From the NCBI GenBank assembly GCA_943737045.1, contig CALSFV010000655.1:434001-498000 (forward strand): a stretch of 64,000 bases of DNA, read 5' to 3'. The position numbers and the translations under genes were made by a program. Shown in pieces: positions 60,001-64,000 of this stretch (position 1 is its first letter; the number at the start of each line of letters is the position of its first letter). The notes under the pieces were generated by a model, which saw nothing but the letters and a program-made list of their open reading frames with translations, had not been told where the DNA came from and did not search any database. Source of the DNA: Parapristionchus giblindavisi (Eukaryota; Nematoda; Chromadorea; Rhabditida; Diplogasteridae).

Positions 60001-62221
60001 AGAGAAGGGCAGAGGGAGAGGGAGAGAGAGGGAGAGAGAGGATGAAGACAGAGGAGAGAAAGAGAGATTGAGAGGAAATGGGAGAGGTAGAGAGAAGAGA
60101 AGTAGAAGGAGAGAGAGAAAGGGAGAGATGGAGAAAAAGGGTGTTTTATAAAATGCATATCGTCCCCAGTGGGGCTGTTCTTATTAAACCATAAAATTTC
60201 TTATGTATGTCTGACCAAAATAGCGCTCATGTGCGATTGGGACACGAAACCCGGAAGTCGCCATTGCTATAATACTAAAATCAAAGATCAGCATGTACTC
60301 TTATAGTGCGCTTGCTTATCATACACTCAAGTCAAGGGGTTGCCTAACTGGACATAGAGAGGTTAGCTTACTCCAAATCATCTGAAAATACGTTGAATAC
60401 TACTCTCTCAATCGAGATATTAAGGGGGAGTGGAGCAATCTAATTGTAAGTTATCTCACATATGAGAGAACGTTTCAATTGTTGTCTTTGATGACCTATA
60501 GCTCAAATATTAGAAAGTTTGCGGTTAGTGTACCCCAAAATGATTTCGCACACTATTTCGTTTTACGAGACATTGTTTTCGGAATTCCGATATCACACGG
60601 AACTCCTGTGAGCATCCATTGACATCCAACCGTTTAACGTGCTTTCATTCAGTAAATGTCGTTAGAACTAGACTATTTATCTGTTAGCTTCGCTGTTTTT
60701 GCTTAGTCTTTCGACTCGCGTGATCCCCCTACATCGTTAGTCTAGCGGCAAAGAAGATTCTATTCCGTCTATCCAGACAACCTATCATATTACCCTCACA
60801 GGTGTCGAAAACTATTATAGCTCACACACAAATATGATCTTTTGAGCGCTTTTCTTGCAAGATTTACTCTTTTTAGTTTGATCTTAGAGTGAAATTTCAA
60901 GGATTTTTTAAGGATTTTAGGTATATTTCGCTGGTTTTTCGTAAATAATTTCGACGTAAAGTCGAGTGTGATTGTTCACGCTTGACTTTGATTGATATAG
61001 ATAATGACAGGAAAGTGTGATCTTTCTGTCGTAGATCCAGTTCAAATGAGATGACACCTCTGACAAGACTCTCTCACCTTCCATCAATGCTTTAAAGAGA
61101 CACCATCGAGCAAATTTTTCTTCCCGCTTTGGCTCAGGCTCTCTTGTAGACAAAGAAAGCGAGAAAGTATTGTCAGAGCAATCTGGCGTTCGAGCGGAGA
61201 GTCTCAAATTAGCTCGTTTCATAGTAGCTCATATTAGCTGCAACCTTAAGACTATTCTATAGTCTCGTAATACTCTGCCATTAGCACATTGTCATTCTAT
61301 GAAATATGATATGTAATATACATAGAGAGTTCATCGAAACCACCTGCGCCCACGAAACGGCCTATGACGGAATATCTTTAAACATCGCCAAGCATCCTTC
61401 AAGAGACCATAAGACCCATTGAGGAGGGGAGGAAATTGTTGTCTTGACTCTCTCTCATAAGAGATCATATTGTCAAAATACGACGTGCTGATGCTAAGCG
61501 GCGATAAAGGCTAAAAATATCCACATTTCACAATTCTTGTTTTCCTAGCGCTTTTATATCCTTTCATTTTGGTCGTTTTAGTAATATCGATTAGTATGGT
61601 AGGTTCAAAGACCTTCGGAATGAATTGGATTATCACTCGTCTAGCTGTGATCTCCCGCATGACTTCGAGTACCTTGAATAGCGGGTTTTGCCTTTTACTT
61701 TTGTAAAATTCGTCGCACAATACCGCACGCTCGGCACCACTCCCTACACCATACCGGGGGGATAGTCTCCAGGGACGGCACCACTATCGCTTAGTTGTGT
61801 ATTCAGGGATAATTCGGTTAGGGACCGTATATGTACATGCCTACACTAACGAAAAACAGGGATTGTTGAATACAGAGACTGTCTGAAAGGGGCCGGTCAC
61901 GGAAAGTACCATGTTCCCTCCCTTGTAGAAATTCGATTTGTCTCCAATACAGACATACCGCAGTATAAAAGTCCTCTAGAAATTCGTAACGCTACTTCAC
62001 GAATTATATGGGGAAGACAAAGATCAAATATTGAAAAAATCAAATTTGCTAAAATATTAAATAGATAGATCAAAGATCAAAGAACAGATTTCAAAGATCA
62101 AAGATCAATATTCGTACCTCCATAGTTTGGTCGTATCCTTCTATCATGACTGGCGATGAGTTGATCGAGCAATTTGCTCACTCGCTTCTCCAAGGTCTCA
62201 TTCGACGATGTCGAAATGCCT
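51040..62221 (-). CDS. GABA-A-type Cys-loop ion channel subunit
   Basis: Exons (minus): 62221-62118, 58965-58946?, 58865-58811?, 57388-57301, 56228-56093, 56042-56003, 55817-55726, 55437-55352, 53333-53269, 53140-53128?, 53010-52948, 52790-52729, 52213-52162, 52096-52035, 51694-51560, 51300-51211, 51141-51040 (TAA). Extracellular domain: [60 protein letters not shown] (Cys loop), [32 protein letters not shown]. Membrane part: [30 protein letters not shown] (TM2), [24 protein letters not shown] (TM3), a short Arg-rich loop, [14 protein letters not shown] (TM4). The pattern is closest to GABA-A beta/alpha subunits; anion selectivity is inferred from AR before TM2. Signal-peptide exon not found; exons marked ? 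are uncertain. A frameshift may lie in 58865-58811, and the pre-TM1 junction looks like a GC donor. Confidence 0.85.
51970..52034. other. short intron between TM3 and the cytoplasmic-loop exon (distal part)
   Basis: Intron 52034-51695 of the channel gene. Contains a GATCTTTGATCTTTAA heptamer repeat near 51925 and otherwise no feature. Confidence 0.5.
52237..52578. mobile_element. hAT-type MITE with eight GCGGGCCCGC palindromes
   Basis: Ends TAGAGTTGGC...GCCAACTCTA, 8-bp duplication CTCTTTAG (52229-52236, 52579-52586). Eight perfect TGCGGGCCCGCA palindromes plus one damaged (ATTGCGTCCCGCAAT at about 52325). The GCGGTGTAAAATCATTGCGG word is shared with 16485-16853. It lies in the intron between the TM2 and TM2-TM3 exons, 23 nt from the exon at 52213. 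Confidence 0.9.
52796..52946. repeat. AAAGATC heptamer arrays
   Basis: Short tandem runs of GATCAAA (3-4 units) at 52797-52817 and 52919-52946, with others at about 52111-52136, 50861-50880, 59273-59305, 62060-62108 and 12850-12866. In the channel gene two of them abut 3' splice sites. Confidence 0.8.
53352..54629 (+). mobile_element. mariner-family transposon C, degenerate
   Basis: 1278 bp, TA-flanked, ends TTAGGGTGTTCCAAAAGTCT / inverse. The plus strand reads a broken mariner transposase: [17 protein letters not shown] (first catalytic Asp region), [32 protein letters not shown] with the last catalytic Asp region, FRSL, and VVHKRGQYV near the end. Several frameshifts and stops. Different terminal repeats from mariners A and B. 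In the channel gene intron between exons 55352 and 53333. Confidence 0.88.
57505..58758 (+). mobile_element. mariner-family transposon B, degenerate
   Basis: 1254 bp, TA-flanked, ends TTAGGTTGTAACATAAGTTC / inverse. The plus strand near the right end reads the eroded C-terminal part of a mariner transposase ([14 protein letters not shown], then a stop). Same family as the copy at 39979-41237, opposite orientation. In an intron of the channel gene. Confidence 0.8.
58990..59440. repeat. cluster of palindromic repeat copies
   Basis: Copies of the AGCTAATTTGAAACTCTCCG family at about 59000-59060 (half), 59085-59162 and 59353-59432, in the long 5' intron of the channel gene. Confidence 0.75.
59640..60130. 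repeat. GA-rich low-complexity tracts
   Basis: GAGAGA/GGGAGA-rich stretches at 59640-59720 and 59975-60130. The Ser/Leu-rich opposite-strand frames are products of the composition. Between them is unremarkable sequence. Confidence 0.85.
60131..62117. other. channel-gene intron, no exon seen; one palindromic repeat
   Basis: No exon-like segment recognised. A copy of the AGCTAATTT..CTCTC family lies at about 61128-61222. A repeat with GGACATAGAGAGGTTAGCTT (about 60350-60480) resembles 26655-26790. Confidence 0.5.
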
Positions 62222-64000
62222 CTGCAAGAAAATGGACCTATTATTTAATCGTTCCGAGTGGTCATGACCCAGTCAATGGTTCCGATCATTGGCAGCTTGC
62301 CAAGTTATTCACTTTTTCTAAAATGAAGTTCATGTTTGGTTCAGTTCAAAAATACAAACAGACAGACAGACAATGTATTCTTCTATTTATATTATTTCAT
62401 GTTGTTACCCTGAGTGACTTAAGTTTATTGAATCACCGGATGCATATTTCTCTGACGAAAATGTGTTCGGTACACGAATGAAAGAGGTGTAGAGAAGAGA
62501 AAAGGAAACATAGAGGTGGAGGTGCCATGGTTTTTTTAATGAAAAGCGTTAACATGAAATCAAGAACATCCCTGCCGTTATATTGTGAAAATCTTTAATT
62601 GATGAAAATGAGTGCGTTGCAGTCTTAGCGAACGTGCCCCACTCAAAAGCTTCCTTGATATTTGTGATTTGAGTAGGCGACAATTTTTTCGTATACAGAA
62701 CGATTTATAATATAGATACATTGGAATGACTATTCCGGGTTGGGGAGGTAATTACTATGCTTATTGTTCTTTATACACTATCCTGGGCTAAACTATTGTT
62801 CTCGACTAGTGGTTGATTCACACATAAGACATTGACTGCGCCCACTCCCTTGTATCGTAAGTATAGATAAGTGTCGAAACGACTTCCTTCTCCACCACAG
62901 TCACCTCGGTGTTGTGAAAACGATAATGGTCTTGTACGGATTTTATGAAATGGTCATTTACTGTAGTGATGATTCTCTGCTACTACTCTAGAACACCGGA
63001 CCCGTCCAAAATGGGGTGAAACATAAAATGAGCACGAAGGAAAGTATTCTAGACCTTACTATACTTTTCGACTGGTGGTTCCAGTGTAGTGCCGATTCTC
63101 TATCGAATTAAAGGATATCCAACACTTTCCTGGAGTAGCTTTCAGACAATTCCAAAGTGCTCAAAATCAAGAGTCCTTCGGACTCAACACTACTCTTGTT
63201 GAGAGGTTGTGCAGTTCATCTTTCTTCCTCCCTCTCTCCCTCTCCTTCTCAATCTCCCTCTCCCTCTCCCTCTCCCTCTCCTTCTCCCTCGGGATAGTAT
63301 TGCTGGCATCTCTTCAAAAGCCTCCCTCGGTGGGGATAAGTGAATTTGTAATAGTTAGTCGCTTTTCTCAGTTTTTTTGTTGGATTTACTAGATTTGTGG
63401 TTGTTTGAATATGCCTATAATTATTGTTGAATCAGCCGGGGCAATTATATGTTAGGAATAGCGCGAGTTTCACTCAATATTGAAACTCCCGTGGTGGTGG
63501 GAAGTGACGCAGGGATGAACTACAGAGTCAGAGCAGTGTTGTAGCCACACCGTCTAAGAAAGTAGAAGAATAAGTCAGCTGATGGTTTACCGGGATAACT
63601 TACAATGAAAAAAAAACATATCTATCGCAATAATTCATGTTTTGTAAGATAAATTAAATTTATATAAATCAAATATCCATTCATGCCCTTTTTCTTTGAC
63701 TGAACTAATGGAAAGTATTGTACTGTACGGAAAGAAAATATGAGTGCCACTGATTGAATCAGAAAGAGATTGCATTCCATGTACTGTACCCGAGATCTTT
63801 TCAGCAATGCGTTGACGGGAAAGTTTTGTCTTAACACGATCGCATTACAATGCAATACAATCTTACTGGGTGCTACTAACACCCAGTGATTACAGGCACA
63901 TCACGAGCTAATTTGAAACTCTCCGTTCAGGTAACGCTAAATCGTAGACAAAGAAATCGAGAGATCATTGCCATAGCGGAGAGTTTCAGATTATCTCGGG
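62222..64000. other. upstream of the first channel exon; no exon identified
   Basis: The signal-peptide exon of the channel subunit should lie here or beyond the window, but I could not identify it. 63226-63290 is a CT-rich (CTCCCT)n tract. A final copy of the AGCTAATTTGAAACTCTCCG palindrome is at 63903-63998. Confidence 0.45.

Noticed and set aside
60917..61222. 101-residue minus-strand frame
   Set aside because: Half of it is the palindromic repeat at 61128-61222; the rest has no support.

Overview
The window looks like a rhabditid-type nematode nuclear genome, AT-rich and crowded with transposon debris. Reasons: short exons with near-uniform TTTCAG acceptors, a start codon placed directly after a TTTCAG acceptor (as in spliced-leader addition), a nematode-like U6 fragment, a ZYG-11-type LRR protein, a GABA-type Cys-loop subunit and a trypsin-like pseudoprotease. 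No bacterial, viral or CRISPR features were seen. Coding sequence was recovered by splicing exons by eye; phase agreement across introns is the main evidence for each model.

Layout. 1-4.3 kb: repeats and a U6 chimera. 4.3-5.1 kb (-): 197-residue unknown protein. 5.9-9.6 kb: MITE, a YMDD reverse-transcriptase relic and a LINE remnant. 9.8-10.6 kb (-): 100-residue predicted coiled-coil protein. 12.0-24.2 kb (+): ZYG-11-like gene of about 16 exons whose introns hold a tRNA-bearing foldback, a nested 2.3-kb transposon and an array of GC-rich palindromes. 24.9-26.6 kb and 31.7-33.9 kb (-): exon chains of unrecognised gene(s), separated by a 3.9-kb region with inverted ends. 35.3 kb: tRNA-Ser(TGA). 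36.2-36.6 kb (-): complete 71-residue secreted peptide gene. 39.8-44.4 kb (-): secreted serine-protease homologue with lost catalytic residues. 45.5 kb (-): tRNA-Gly(TCC). 46.6-50.4 kb (+): 180-residue secreted cysteine-rich protein, with a Tc3-like inverted dimer in intron 1. 51.0-62.2 kb (-): GABA-A-type Cys-loop channel subunit carrying two mariners and a second palindrome-array element in its introns. The rest, to 64 kb, is low-complexity sequence and MITEs.

No pathway links these genes. The secreted products (36, 44 and 46 kb) share only a signal peptide. The most unusual content is in the mobile DNA: two hAT-type MITEs each carrying 8-9 copies of a GCGGGCCCGC palindrome, foldback elements with a tRNA-like unit in each arm, TTAA-flanked elements with tRNA-Thr-like cores, and a U6 chimera.
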